Shown: positions 27,586-36,517 of the stretch, one piece after another
Numbering within the stretch: the first letter of the stretch is position 1
Layout of the letters: every line of letters begins with the position of its first letter
Translations under genes and position numbers: made by a program
Source: CAG-632 sp963626805
GTDB taxonomy: Bacteria > Bacillota > Clostridia > Lachnospirales > Lachnospiraceae
Direction: 5' to 3'
DNA length: 64,000 nucleotides
Assembly: GCA_963626805.1 (NCBI GenBank)
Contig: CAVFXS010000051.1
Location: 15,426-79,425, forward strand
Notes under the pieces: model-generated
The model's input: only the letters and a program-made list of their open reading frames with translations
Told to the model about the DNA's origin: nothing
Databases searched by the model: none

Positions 27586-28323
27586 ATGAAAATCCATCGA
27601 AATATGCTGTCTGTAGTTATGCCGGCATACAACGAAGAAAACTGCATATATCAGAACCTGTTAATAACAAGTCGATGCATCCGGCAATTTCATCCGGATT
27701 ACGAGATTATTGTTGTGAATGACGGAAGCTCTGATCATACCCTGGCGGAAACTCTGCGTGCCAGAGCAGAGGATTCCCACATCAAGGTTGCCACCTATCA
27801 CGTCAATCGCGGCAAAGGTGGTGCTATCTGCGAAGGAATTTCCAGAGCCTCCGGTGAATATATTGCTTTTCTGGATGCTGACCTGGATCTGGCACCGGAG
27901 CATCTGCATGCCTTTTTAGACGCTATGCTGGATGAGGATGCCCACATTGTAATCGGTTCCAAGCTTCATCCGGACTCTCAACTGAATTATCCGCTCAAGC
28001 GTAAGCTCATGAGTTACGGTTACTATGTGTTTCTCAGACTCCTGTTTCATCTGGATATCAAAGATACTCAAACTGGTGTCAAACTATTTCGTGCAGAGGT
28101 CATAAAGCCGATTGCACAGAATCTGACAACGACAGGTTATGCATTTGATATTGAAATCCTGGCACGTGCAAGCCGCATGGGTTGCTGCATTGTAGAGATG
28201 CCGGTTACCGTAGACTATAAGCGTGGTATGGAAAATGGTACAGCACGCATTCAATTAAAAGATATTTTCGTAATGTTTTTTGATACATTAAAAATCTTCC
28301 GGGACATCAGGTTTCACTCCTGA
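27586..28323 (+). CDS. Family 2 glycosyltransferase (DPM1/DPG-synthase-like)
   Basis: A 245-residue GT-A fold enzyme. It has VVMPAYNEENCIYQNL, the nucleotide-binding VVNDGSSDHT, the metal-binding YIAFLDADLDL and a TQTGVKLFRAEV motif typical of dolichyl- or polyprenyl-phosphate sugar synthases. No C-terminal membrane helices follow, so it is the soluble, short form. It likely transfers a sugar from a nucleotide donor to a polyprenyl phosphate. Its 3' end also encodes the terminator stem of the convergent trx operon. Confidence 0.88.
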   Translation: MKIHRNMLSVVMPAYNEENCIYQNLLITSRCIRQFHPDYEIIVVNDGSSDHTLAETLRARAEDSHIKVATYHVNRGKGGAICEGISRASGEYIAFLDADLDLAPEHLHAFLDAMLDEDAHIVIGSKLHPDSQLNYPLKRKLMSYGYYVFLRLLFHLDIKDTQTGVKLFRAEVIKPIAQNLTTTGYAFDIEILARASRMGCCIVEMPVTVDYKRGMENGTARIQLKDIFVMFFDTLKIFRDIRFHS

Positions 28324-28332
28324 GCCCGGAAG
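28290..28332 (-). terminator. Terminator of the trxA-trxB-yqeY operon, inside the GT2 3' end
   Basis: Arms CTTCCGGG (28296-28303) and CCCGGAAG (28325-28332), extended by TCAGG/CCTGA, form a two-part stem. ATTTTTAA follows on the minus strand. It lies just past the yqeY stop and overlaps the last codons of the GT2 gene. Confidence 0.75.
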
Positions 28333-28340
28333 CTTTCCGT

Positions 28341-28778
28341 CTACTGACAAAGCTTTGCAACCACCTGATTAATCACTTTGCCATCTGCTTTTCCTTTTAA
28401 TTCCGGCATAACCAACTTCATAATCTGACCCTTATTCTTTGTCGCCAGAATCTCTGCAAACTTCTCTGTCAAATATGCCTCTACCTCTTCTGCAGACATC
28501 ATGACCGGTGCATATGCCTGGTATAACTCATACCGCTTCCGGTACTGCTCCAGCAGATCCGTTCTGTCTGCAGGGCAGGTATCAATCTGCTCCTTTACAC
28601 TCTTTAACTCCTTCAGAATTGCCTGATTTACCATATCCTCCGGAATATCCTCTCTGCAGCCGGCATCAATGCCTGCCTTTTTTACCGCCGACACCAGAGT
28701 TGCGATACTGTCTTTCTTCTCCTTGTCCTTTGCCTTCATTGCGGCAATCATATCTTTCTGTAATATTTCCAGCTTCAT
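28341..28778 (-). CDS. GatB/YqeY domain protein
   Basis: A 145-residue helical protein matching stand-alone YqeY: an N-terminal LKDMIAAMKAKDKEKKD-like helix and the terminal MKLVMPELKGKADGKVINQVV. It shares the tail domain of GatB amidotransferases, but its own function is unclear. It starts 4 bp after the trxB stop and so belongs to the trx operon. Confidence 0.93.
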   Translation of the reverse strand: MKLEILQKDMIAAMKAKDKEKKDSIATLVSAVKKAGIDAGCREDIPEDMVNQAILKELKSVKEQIDTCPADRTDLLEQYRKRYELYQAYAPVMMSAEEVEAYLTEKFAEILATKNKGQIMKLVMPELKGKADGKVINQVVAKLCQ

Positions 28779-28782
28779 CCTG

Positions 28783-29817
28783 TTACCTTCCCTTCTGCTT
28801 TATCTTTATATATTGCATTGCTGCCTGTGCTGCTATTGTACCATCGGCTGCTGCCGTTGTCAGCTGTCTTACCTTCTTGGTTCTGCAATCACCAGCGACA
28901 AAAACTCCCGGTGCTTCTGTTTTACAATCCTCACCTGCCATTACGTATCCCTGCGGATCCAGCTGAACCGCCGAACGGAATGCCTTATTGGCCGGTTCCT
29001 GTCCGATTGCTACAAACAGTCCGTCCACCTGTAGCTCCCAGTCTTCTCCGGTTACTGCATTCTGCAGCTTCAATATTTCCAGTCGCTCGTTACCTTCCAG
29101 ACCGGTAAGCAATGTATTGACCCGCAGTTCTACCTTTGCGTTCGCTTTCAGGCGTCTCTCTGTATCATGATTCCCCCGGAACACACGACTTCTGTGGATC
29201 ACATATACCTTCTTACAGAGCTGTGACAAATATTCGGCATCTGCCAGTGCTGTATTTCCACCACCGATGACAGCCACCGTCCGATCCTTATAAAAAGCTC
29301 CGTCACAGATCGCACAATAGGAAATTCCCTTTCCCTGAAAACGTTCTTCTTCCGGCAGTTCCAGCTTCCGCCTCTTTGCTCCGGTCGCCAGGATTACAGT
29401 TCTTGCTCTATAATTTCCGGCTGTAGTCTTTACATCCCAGCCCTCATTCATCTCTTCCTCAATATCCGAATAAATCGGATCAAACTGGATGGATCGGGTA
29501 ACTCCATCTTCAAACTGAATCTGCTTCACCGGCGGCATCATTTTCTCTGCTGTAATCCGAACCAGCCCTGTCACAGTCGCAGTCACAAGCTCCGCACCCA
29601 CTGCAACAGCCTGTTCATACAGATTTGTTGCGAACTGATATCCAGATATTTCCATAATTCCCGGATAATTCTCTACGGACTGTGCATTTACAATCTGACC
29701 GCCATAAATCCCTTCTTCAATCATCAGTACCCGAATCCCGGCCCGACCACTGTAAATCGCTGCCGTTAATCCTGCTGTACCTGCTCCAACAATTACTACA
29801 TCATAAATTTCTGTCAT
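28783..29817 (-). CDS. trxB: Thioredoxin reductase with an insertion
   Basis: A 344-residue flavoprotein with FAD motif VVIVGAGTAGLTAAIY, the redox CAIC pair in SYCAICDGAFY, the NADPH motif VAVIGGGNTALADAEYL and the late GVFVAGDCRTK. It is about 30 residues longer than usual because of an acidic insertion around residues 105-140, between VRITAEKM and the strand before VILATGA. It reduces thioredoxin, whose gene lies 70 bp upstream in the same operon. Both cysteines are intact, so activity is expected. Confidence 0.93.
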   Translation of the reverse strand: MTEIYDVVIVGAGTAGLTAAIYSGRAGIRVLMIEEGIYGGQIVNAQSVENYPGIMEISGYQFATNLYEQAVAVGAELVTATVTGLVRITAEKMMPPVKQIQFEDGVTRSIQFDPIYSDIEEEMNEGWDVKTTAGNYRARTVILATGAKRRKLELPEEERFQGKGISYCAICDGAFYKDRTVAVIGGGNTALADAEYLSQLCKKVYVIHRSRVFRGNHDTERRLKANAKVELRVNTLLTGLEGNERLEILKLQNAVTGEDWELQVDGLFVAIGQEPANKAFRSAVQLDPQGYVMAGEDCKTEAPGVFVAGDCRTKKVRQLTTAAADGTIAAQAAMQYIKIKQKGR

Positions 29818-29887
29818 TTTTACCTCACAATCCCTCTCTTATCCGCTTCATATCTTTTTGTTTCATTTCTTCTTTATATGACCAGCA

Positions 29888-30199
29888 TTAGTCTTCAATA
29901 AACTGCTTAATTGCTGCCTTTGGAAGTGCCCCTATCATTCTTTTGACTTCTTTTCCGTCATCAAATATCAACAATGTCGGAATAGATTCTACCTTGTATT
30001 TTCTGACCAGATCCAACTCATCATCCACATTTACCTTTGCAAACTTCGTCTCTGGCATTTCCTCTGAAAGCTGTTCAATCAGAGGTCCAACCATCTGACA
30101 TGGTCCGCACCAGCTCGCCCAGAAATCCACAACCACCGGCTGCTTTGCCTGTAAAACTTCTGCTTCAAAATTATCGGTTCCTATCTGTTTTACCGCCAT
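29888..30199 (-). CDS. trxA: Thioredoxin
   Basis: A 103-residue thioredoxin with active site WCGPC (Cys31, Cys34), the cis-proline in VESIPTLLIF and normal length. First gene of the trxA-trxB-yqeY operon. A GAAGGGAGAA ribosome site precedes the ATG. Confidence 0.97.
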   Translation of the reverse strand: MAVKQIGTDNFEAEVLQAKQPVVVDFWASWCGPCQMVGPLIEQLSEEMPETKFAKVNVDDELDLVRKYKVESIPTLLIFDDGKEVKRMIGALPKAAIKQFIED

Positions 30200-30342
30200 A
30201 GTATTCTCCCTTCCTTTTCTCTAGTATCTGACTTTATTTATGATTCTATTCTATTTTCTTCATTTTGGCTACCTAGATGTTCTCTCGCAACTGCCAACAT
30301 GAGTTTTATCTGAATTTCCTGATTTACTTTTGGTGCTCATAG

Positions 30343-30375
30343 AAAAAAGAGACCATACCTACTGGTACAGTCTCT
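30343..30375 (-). terminator. ilvE terminator
   Basis: Stem AGAGAC/GTCTCT with inner TACC/GGTA, followed on the minus strand by TTTTTTC. It lies 37 bp past the ilvE stop. Confidence 0.85.
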
Positions 30376-30411
30376 TATCTGTTTTAATTTATATCCAAGT
30401 CAAACAAATAA

Positions 30412-31437
30412 TTATTCAATTACCTTGATCCAACCCTTCGGCGCCTCAATATGACCCATCTGGATACCTGTCAGGGTCTCATATAACTTCTTCGTGATCG
30501 AGCCCATTTCTGCCATACCACTTGGCAGGCAGATCTCTTCACCATGATCAACGATCTTTCCGACCGGAGAGATAACAGCTGCTGTACCACACAGCCCACA
30601 CTCTGCAAAATCCTTCAGCTCATCCTTATAAACCTCTCGTTCTTCTACCTCAAGTCCTAAATACTCTTTAGCAACAATCAGCAGAGAACGTCTAGTGATT
30701 GACGGAAGAATACTATCAGACTTCGGCGTTACAACCTTATTGTCCTTAGTAATAAAAATAATGTTGGCACCACCGGTCTCCTCAACTTTGGTTCTGGTAG
30801 CCGGATCTAAATACATATTCTCATCATAGCCTTCCTTATGTGCAGTTACGATTGCATGAAGGCTCATTGCATAGTTCAGACCAGCCTTGATGTTACCGGT
30901 TCCATGTGGTGCTGCACGGTCGAAATCACTGATTCGAATTGTAATAGGCTTTGCACCACCCTTGAAGTATGGTCCTACAGGAGTTGTAAAGACACGGAAC
31001 TGATACTCATCAGCTGGTTTTACACCAATAACCGGATTAATACCGAACATATATGGTCTGATATATAGGGTTGCTCCTGAACCATAAGGTGGAACATAAC
31101 CTGCATTTGCCTTGACTGTCTGGACAACTGCATCTACAAATCTATCTTCCGGGAATACCGGCATCTCCAGTCTTGCTGCAGACTGTGCAAGACGCTCTGC
31201 ATTTAAGTCTGGGCGGAAGCATACGATATGTCCATCCTCAGTCGTATATGCCTTTAATCCCTCAAATACCGTCTGTGCATACTGTAATACGCCGGCGCAC
31301 TCACTCATTGTAATCATATCATCTTCTATCAGCTGTCCCTGATCCCATGCACCAGCCTTGAAAGTTGATACATATCTCTTATCTGTTTTTACATAACCAA
31401 ATCCCAGATTTGACCAATCGATGTTTTTCTTTTCCAT
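30412..31437 (-). CDS. ilvE: Branched-chain amino acid aminotransferase
   Basis: A 341-residue class IV PLP enzyme that interconverts branched-chain 2-oxo acids and amino acids. It has the family's DIDWSNLGFGY-like start, GSGATLYIRP, the lysine region HGTGNIKAGLNYA and ETGGANIIFI. The ATG at 31437 is chosen; a GTG four codons upstream lies in the ribosome site region. It is monocistronic, between a good promoter (31505-31533) and a clear terminator. Confidence 0.96.
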   Translation of the reverse strand: MEKKNIDWSNLGFGYVKTDKRYVSTFKAGAWDQGQLIEDDMITMSECAGVLQYAQTVFEGLKAYTTEDGHIVCFRPDLNAERLAQSAARLEMPVFPEDRFVDAVVQTVKANAGYVPPYGSGATLYIRPYMFGINPVIGVKPADEYQFRVFTTPVGPYFKGGAKPITIRISDFDRAAPHGTGNIKAGLNYAMSLHAIVTAHKEGYDENMYLDPATRTKVEETGGANIIFITKDNKVVTPKSDSILPSITRRSLLIVAKEYLGLEVEEREVYKDELKDFAECGLCGTAAVISPVGKIVDHGEEICLPSGMAEMGSITKKLYETLTGIQMGHIEAPKGWIKVIE

Positions 31438-31504
31438 TTTTCTCCACACCTTTCTCTAACTTCGTGAAACCGCTGACCGCGAACATGACGATTTCATTGC
31501 ACTT

Positions 31505-31533
31505 ATTGTAGTCCCTGATTTCCTGACTGTCAA
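31505..31533 (-). promoter_or_regulatory. ilvE promoter
   Basis: Minus strand TTGACA (31533-31528), 17 bases, TACAAT (31510-31505). +1 is near 31498, with a 60-base leader that shows no T-box-like features. Confidence 0.75.
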
Positions 31534-31537
31534 TAAG

Positions 31538-32416
31538 CTATTCAGCGATAATGGTATATTCCGTTTCAAAAATCCTGCCCGGTCGCAGTTTGTTCCCATA
31601 TTCCCGATCCACCAGCATCCCGTCAAAATTCTCCCTGTCACACCGTCCGTACCACGGTTCTATGCATACAAACGGCGCCCGTTTCTTCGCCGGAGACCAA
31701 AGTCCAAACAGCGGTGCATCAAATTTCACCGTCAGATATGGCTTTTTATCCGAACCTGCCAGAGCCACCTGATGTGCCTGTCCTCCCTCGATTACTAATG
31801 CATCCTCGTCAAACAGATGCTCTGCAATCGGCATACACCCCCTACAAGTGTCCAGTATATGTCCCTCTGTATCCAGAAGCCCATTTGCACTGAGTTTTCC
31901 ATAAGTAAGCGGCTCCTTATTATCAAAAATCAGATAGTAATCGGTCTGTCTACCTTCTCCGTCGATTGGGCACATAAATGCCGGATGCCCACCGATTGAG
32001 AAAAACATGGTCTTCTTATCCTCATTTGCTACCCGCCACATAACTGTGACCTTCCGCCCTGCCAGTCGATACCCGATCTCCAGTCGGAACCGAAATGGAT
32101 ATATCTTTAATGACTCCTCGTCCGCCTTCAATTCAAACCAGATCGTATCTACATTATGCTCTGTCATCTGAAATTCCCGGTCTCTGGCAAATCCATGCTG
32201 CGGCATCAGATATTCTCTTCCCGCGTATTTATAGGCCTTATTCTTTAATCCGCCCACGATTGGAAACAATACCGGTGACCGTCTTCCCCAATATGCACTG
32301 TCTCCATGCCAGAGATAACTTCTCCCGGTCAGAATATCTTCTATCTGTACAATCTCTGCCCCCGCATCTGAAATCATCACCCGCAGGGCGCCGCTCTGTA
32401 ATGTATGCAATGCCAT
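31538..32416 (-). CDS. Aldose 1-epimerase family protein
   Basis: A 292-residue beta-sandwich protein of the galactose mutarotase-like superfamily. It has RRSPVLFPIVGGL, PQHGFARD with a conserved His, GGHPAFMCPID with a second His, and VCIEPWYGRCD with a conserved Glu. It equilibrates sugar anomers; members of this short group may act on sugar phosphates. The ATG at 32416 follows AGGAGG... GAACGAAA spacing; an upstream in-frame start at 32437 lacks a site. Confidence 0.88.
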   Translation of the reverse strand: MALHTLQSGALRVMISDAGAEIVQIEDILTGRSYLWHGDSAYWGRRSPVLFPIVGGLKNKAYKYAGREYLMPQHGFARDREFQMTEHNVDTIWFELKADEESLKIYPFRFRLEIGYRLAGRKVTVMWRVANEDKKTMFFSIGGHPAFMCPIDGEGRQTDYYLIFDNKEPLTYGKLSANGLLDTEGHILDTCRGCMPIAEHLFDEDALVIEGGQAHQVALAGSDKKPYLTVKFDAPLFGLWSPAKKRAPFVCIEPWYGRCDRENFDGMLVDREYGNKLRPGRIFETEYTIIAE

Positions 32417-33310
32417 TTTCGTTCCTCCAATTCTCACAATATATTCAAACCTCTGACCTCAGTATATAATATCTTTCATTAAATGGGAAGATACTATCGT
32501 CATCCTCCTGTTACCATAGCAAAAGAAGAGGAAGTGCGTCATTCTCAATTACACTTCCTCTATCGCTCGCTATTCATTTTTTAATGATCTCCCTTGAGAT
32601 TTTTTGAGAAACTTTCCTTGATAATTAATTCTCCACACCTGCCATTATAGGTTTAACTTTCCAATTCATCCATAGTCTCCGATTCCGTTCTACCTGCTCC
32701 TACTCGAATAATATCGTTATTCTTTCACCCGGCAGTTCCCGGCAATCTTATTATGATTGATTCCTTATGCCATTTCCGAATGTGTCGTCAACACATCCAC
32801 CCGGTATAACGATTCTCACACAATAATCGATTCTATCTGTATCACGTATACACTGAATGGATTCGTTCATTCATCAATTGTATGCTTTACATTCTAACTA
32901 TCGAGCGTCCTGTTCCTTCTATCGTACGAAAGGTACGTTCCATATGGACTGTTTTAAGGTTTATCTTAAAGGCTTTCTGTGTGGACCTTTCTGTAAAACA
33001 GTTTGCAATTGATAAATGGTTATGTCTGCGTGTCCAATGGAATCTCCTCCCTTCTTTTCTCATTCAGTCCCAACTTTTATGACTGTTTTTCTTTTCGTTC
33101 TTTATAATTCGTATTATATATGCCTTTTTATATTTTGTCAATACATTTCCATCATTATTTTTTATTTTTTTGATATTTATATATGTGCTTCTTATTATTT
33201 CATTTTATTTATCTTAATTGCTTGAATTGTATATTCATTTTAGCTTCTTGTTTAGATACAACAACTGTTTCATTCGATACATAGTGGTTTTCTTTTGTAT
33301 ATGCTAATTT
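32417..33310. other. Gene desert of about 0.9 kb
   Basis: No convincing gene is seen between the epimerase start and the promoter at 33311. The stretch is AT-rich. It holds an inverted repeat with exact 10-base arms (AGAGGAAGTG at 32527-32536, complement at 32552-32561) and a small CGTAC-GAAAG-GTACG hairpin near 32925. On the minus strand around 32965-33055 a short frame reads SIGHADITIYQ, which recalls the C-terminal segment of tyrosine recombinases. It may be a decayed mobile element. Confidence 0.5.
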
Positions 33311-33339
33311 TTGCAAAAATACGGACAATGTGTTATCCT
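33311..33339 (+). promoter_or_regulatory. Promoter with long leader
   Basis: TTGCAA (33311-33316), 17 bases, TATCCT (33334-33339), +1 near 33346. The 137-base leader before 33483 contains complementary pieces (AGAAG/CTTCT; TGGCAGTC against GGCTGACCA). Confidence 0.5.
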
Positions 33340-33482
33340 GTATTCAGAGCTACATAGACCTAAATATCAGAAGACTTCTGGCAGTCCGACCATCGTATGC
33401 AAAAATGGAACTTTTGTAGGGGCTGACCACTGAACACGTGACCATTATCAACGATAAATGCTCGAAAGAAAGGAGCGATAAG

Positions 33483-34151
33483 ATGACCCTGACAGAACAG
33501 GCCGTAGCGGCGGTTCAAAAACAATTCATGCTACAGGAGGATACCCCGGCAGTGTATGCTGCCATGAAATATCCTAAGTTACTGCCGATGATGCACTTTA
33601 CCGTACATCGTTACCGTGCCGATGGTTTCGGTACGATCATGACGATGGACACCAATGCCATGTTCGGCATGATGCGTTTGAGCACGTTGGTGTTCACCCC
33701 GGCAGCAGGGGCAACGATACCGTTTCTGCTTATTGATACGATGCAGATGAAAAAGAAAAGTCTTGCCTACGTTGAGTATTATGACTGCACGCAAAACGGC
33801 GCTACCTTGCCCGGAGCAGAGGATCAGCCGAAGGAATTTGCAGCATTTCCGGATTACGCCGAAAAATCCGCCTGGTACGTAGCTCGCCGTACACCCTATT
33901 CGCTTATCAAGAAAAAGGGTGAGAACACCCAACAGCAGCTTGACGCCATGGTGTTGACCTGCCTGGAACGTTACCTGGCTGCCGCAAAGACAGCCCCAAA
34001 AGATCCTGCAAATATAACGGGGTTGCGTAATTTCCAGCAGGAAATGCTTGCTAAGGGTAATCCGTCTAGTACCACAATGAATAAAGTTTTGGGCGAAGCG
34101 GGTGCACGAATCTTTTTTGAAACCGTTATAATGCCGGTAGAGCCGGTCTGA
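33483..34151 (+). CDS. Hypothetical protein, unrecognised family
   Basis: A 222-residue soluble protein with no signal peptide or membrane helix. Start 33483 follows GAAAGGAGC; an in-frame ATG at 33438 lacks a site. Recognisable features are few: a hydrophobic strand pair around STLVFTP and IPFLLIDTMQMKKK, a SLAYVEYYDC strand, a Lys-rich RTPYSLIKKKG and a C-terminal helical part. The FLLID-then-lysine pattern faintly recalls ferredoxin-dependent bilin reductases, but no catalytic residues could be aligned. It stands alone between a gene desert and a strong terminator (34264-34321). The isolation and long leader hint at acquisition by transfer. Confidence 0.75.
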   Translation: MTLTEQAVAAVQKQFMLQEDTPAVYAAMKYPKLLPMMHFTVHRYRADGFGTIMTMDTNAMFGMMRLSTLVFTPAAGATIPFLLIDTMQMKKKSLAYVEYYDCTQNGATLPGAEDQPKEFAAFPDYAEKSAWYVARRTPYSLIKKKGENTQQQLDAMVLTCLERYLAAAKTAPKDPANITGLRNFQQEMLAKGNPSSTTMNKVLGEAGARIFFETVIMPVEPV

Positions 34152-34263
34152 TTTGAACAGAGCTTCTTTATGAAAGCTATTTTAGCCGAAGCACGGAAAG
34201 GCTTGTGCGATGACACAGCCGCAGTCATTCCTGCCGAGTTGTCCACATGGGGATACTAAGCTT

Positions 34264-34321
34264 AAAAAAACGTTAGCATTCTGTCTGGCACTATCAACCA
34301 TTCAGAATGCTAACATTTTTT
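34264..34321. terminator. Bidirectional terminator
   Basis: Arms GTTAGCATTCTG (34272-34283) and its exact complement (34303-34314), with an A7 run on the left and ATTTTTTCTTTTT on the right. It serves the hypothetical gene on the plus strand and the kinase-like gene on the minus strand. Confidence 0.9.
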
Positions 34322-34363
34322 CTTTTTATTATTATATAATCCAGATTTACAAAGTTTCCGACT

Positions 34364-34966
34364 TTACTGTTCCTTTGCCTGTGCTGCCTTTATATAATCC
34401 GCAATTACATCTGCTGTCACTTCAATACCTAGGCGACTGCTATTAATGGTCATATCATAGTTTCTGGCATCGCCCCATTTGGTCTGGCAATAATAATTAT
34501 GATATGCCTTACGTTTCTTATCATGTCTCCGCATAATCATTACTGCCTCTTCATCAGATACTCCATGGGATTCCTGTATTCGTTTTATCTTTACTTCCTC
34601 ATCTCCTATGATGAAAAAACTCATCAGACCATCATATGCTTTCAGAACATCCTCAGAACACCGTCCTACAACAACGAATGATTCTCCACTCTCTGCCTTT
34701 TCCTTCAGGAAATCAAACTGCATTCTTGCTGCAACCTCTTCCGGAGAATTGCTATAGCCACGCACACTTCTTGATAACAGGAGATTTCTGGGTGCCTCAT
34801 CATACTTCTTCAATTCTGTACCTGTCAAATTCTTTTCTGCAATCACCGCATCTAACAGGTTTCGATCATAGATTGGAAATCCAAGTCTGGTTGCAAGCTC
34901 CTGTGCGATTTTATGTCCGCCGCTGCCGTATTCACGGCTGATAGAAATAATCAATTGTTTTTCCAT
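34364..34966 (-). CDS. Cytidylate kinase-like protein
   Basis: A 200-residue P-loop kinase of the cytidylate-kinase-like family. It has ISISREYGSGGHKIAQELA, where SREYGSGG replaces the classical GxxGxGK loop, then IYDRNLLDAVI and VVVGRCSEDVL. The tail has YNYCQ-like basic motifs, HDKKRKAYHNYYCQ and DYDMTINSSRLG-like DMTINSSRLG. True CMP kinase activity is uncertain because this family lacks the usual CMP-binding insert. It follows the SLC13 permease by 12 bp, so the two share a transcript. Confidence 0.88.
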   Translation of the reverse strand: MEKQLIISISREYGSGGHKIAQELATRLGFPIYDRNLLDAVIAEKNLTGTELKKYDEAPRNLLLSRSVRGYSNSPEEVAARMQFDFLKEKAESGESFVVVGRCSEDVLKAYDGLMSFFIIGDEEVKIKRIQESHGVSDEEAVMIMRRHDKKRKAYHNYYCQTKWGDARNYDMTINSSRLGIEVTADVIADYIKAAQAKEQ

Positions 34967-34978
34967 TCTAAATCCTCC

Positions 34979-36340
34979 TTATAAATACCGCACAAAAATC
35001 CATACTGTACAGATGATCAGCACCAGAATGGTTGCCGGCGCTACCTTCGCACAATACTCGCCCCATCCAACCGGGTGGCCTTCCTTTGCTGCTACCGAAG
35101 TACCAACTACATTCGCAGATGCACCAATCGGTGTTGCGCTACCACCAATATCGGTGCCCATTGACAGGCTCCATGCCAGAGTATGAAGGTCTACACCTGC
35201 ACTTGTGCCCGCCAGGTCACTGATGATCGGAACCATAGTTGCTGCAAATGGGATATTATCAATAAACGCACTTGCAATTGCAGAGCCCCAGATAATGATT
35301 GCTACCATTACCATTGCGTTACCTCCACTGACCTTACCAATAAAGTTTGCTACGATCTGCAGGATACCGGTCTGTTCCAGACCACCAACCACAATAAATA
35401 ATCCGATGAAGAATAATAGCGTCTTGTAATCAACCTTCTTAATGACAGATCCGATTGCCTTACCGGATGTAATCAGCGTCAGTGCTGCGATCAGCACGCC
35501 AATAAATGCAACCGTCAGACCGGTCTGTGCATGAGTTACCAGAAGTACTATCGCAAGCAGAAAGATAATACAGGAAAAGATAAATCCACGCTTATCTGTA
35601 ATAGCCTCCTTCGGATCAGGAAGTATTTCTGCTTTTACAGGTTCACCGGTTGTCTGCTTCAACTGTTTATGGTATACAATATAGAAATAAATAATGGTCA
35701 CTATGAGGCAGATCAGTGCCATAACACCTGTATTCTTCAGGAAATCGAAAAATGACAGACCCAGAGATGTACCGATAATAATATTTGGCGGATCTCCACA
35801 TACAGTTGCCGAACCACCCAGATTCGCACAGAATATCTCTGACAGGATCATCGGCACCGGATTGAATTTTAACAGATGCGCCAGTTCCACCGTAACCGCA
35901 GCCAGAAACAGAATGACTGTGATACTGTCAATAAACATTGCCAATACAAAAGCCATTGCCATAAATGTAATGAAGATCGGAATAGTCTTATAGTGAACCA
36001 TCTTTGCAATCAGCATGCATAACCAGCGAAAGAAACCGACTCTTGCCATTCCTTCAACCATGACCATCATACCCGCAATAAAGATGATCGTTGCCCAGTT
36101 AATACCGGCTGTTGATTCCGCAGCTGCCTCCGCTCCGAATCCCCAGAATTCCGGAGTAAAAATTGTTTTGTAATTCAGTGTTTCAACAATGGCATTTACA
36201 TCGCGCATACAGATTCCAAATACCAGAACCAGTGTCAGAAGACCACAACCCAATGTAATATATTGCCGCTCGATTTTATCAATTACGATCAAAACGAACA
36301 TGGCAATAAAAATTACCAATGCCAGAATTTGTGCTGCCAT
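34979..36340 (-). CDS. SLC13/ArsB-NhaD family permease
   Basis: A 453-residue protein with about 11-12 membrane helices. The paired re-entrant motifs NLGGSATVCGDPPNIIIG and GSATPIGASANVVG mark the ion-transporter superfamily (citrate/anion SLC13, ArsB, NhaD). ANLGGSAT and DIGGSAT stand where ligand and Na+ are coordinated in relatives. The substrate could be an anion or Na+/H+; sequence alone does not decide. Co-transcribed with the kinase-like gene 12 bp downstream. Confidence 0.9.
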   Translation of the reverse strand: MAAQILALVIFIAMFVLIVIDKIERQYITLGCGLLTLVLVFGICMRDVNAIVETLNYKTIFTPEFWGFGAEAAAESTAGINWATIIFIAGMMVMVEGMARVGFFRWLCMLIAKMVHYKTIPIFITFMAMAFVLAMFIDSITVILFLAAVTVELAHLLKFNPVPMILSEIFCANLGGSATVCGDPPNIIIGTSLGLSFFDFLKNTGVMALICLIVTIIYFYIVYHKQLKQTTGEPVKAEILPDPKEAITDKRGFIFSCIIFLLAIVLLVTHAQTGLTVAFIGVLIAALTLITSGKAIGSVIKKVDYKTLLFFIGLFIVVGGLEQTGILQIVANFIGKVSGGNAMVMVAIIIWGSAIASAFIDNIPFAATMVPIISDLAGTSAGVDLHTLAWSLSMGTDIGGSATPIGASANVVGTSVAAKEGHPVGWGEYCAKVAPATILVLIICTVWIFVRYL

Positions 36341-36395
36341 TTTTCATCCTCCTCATAGTTTTTTTACACAAAAGGTACTTTTTTATACCGTATTT

Positions 36396-36423
36396 ATTAT
36401 AGGTGAATCCGGTCAAAAGTCAA
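36396..36423 (-). promoter_or_regulatory. Promoter of the SLC13 permease operon
   Basis: Minus strand TTGACT (36423-36418), 16 bases, TATAAT (36401-36396). +1 near 36389 gives a leader of about 50 bases. Confidence 0.6.
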
Positions 36424-36450
36424 TAATATTTTTCGTTTTCAGACGTACAA

Positions 36451-36484
36451 ATCCCCGACCGTTTGCACCCAAACAGCCAGGGAT
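36451..36484 (-). terminator. Probable terminator of the Amt-PII gene
   Basis: ATCCC pairs with GGGAT at the base and TGTTT with AAACG above, 33 bp past the stop. The following tract on the minus strand (TTTG) is short, so efficiency is uncertain. Confidence 0.45.
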
Positions 36485-36517
36485 CTGTGCATATATAAGT
36501 TTGTTAAAAAGGGGGTT

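Noticed and set aside
32882..33082. A 66-codon plus-strand frame in the gene desert
   Set aside because: No ribosome site, odd composition and no domain; treated as chance.
36460..36470. An 11-base match (CGTTTGCACCC) to the core of the composite repeat
   Set aside because: A match of this length to a 73-bp query is expected about once or twice by chance in 64 kb; no flanking similarity.
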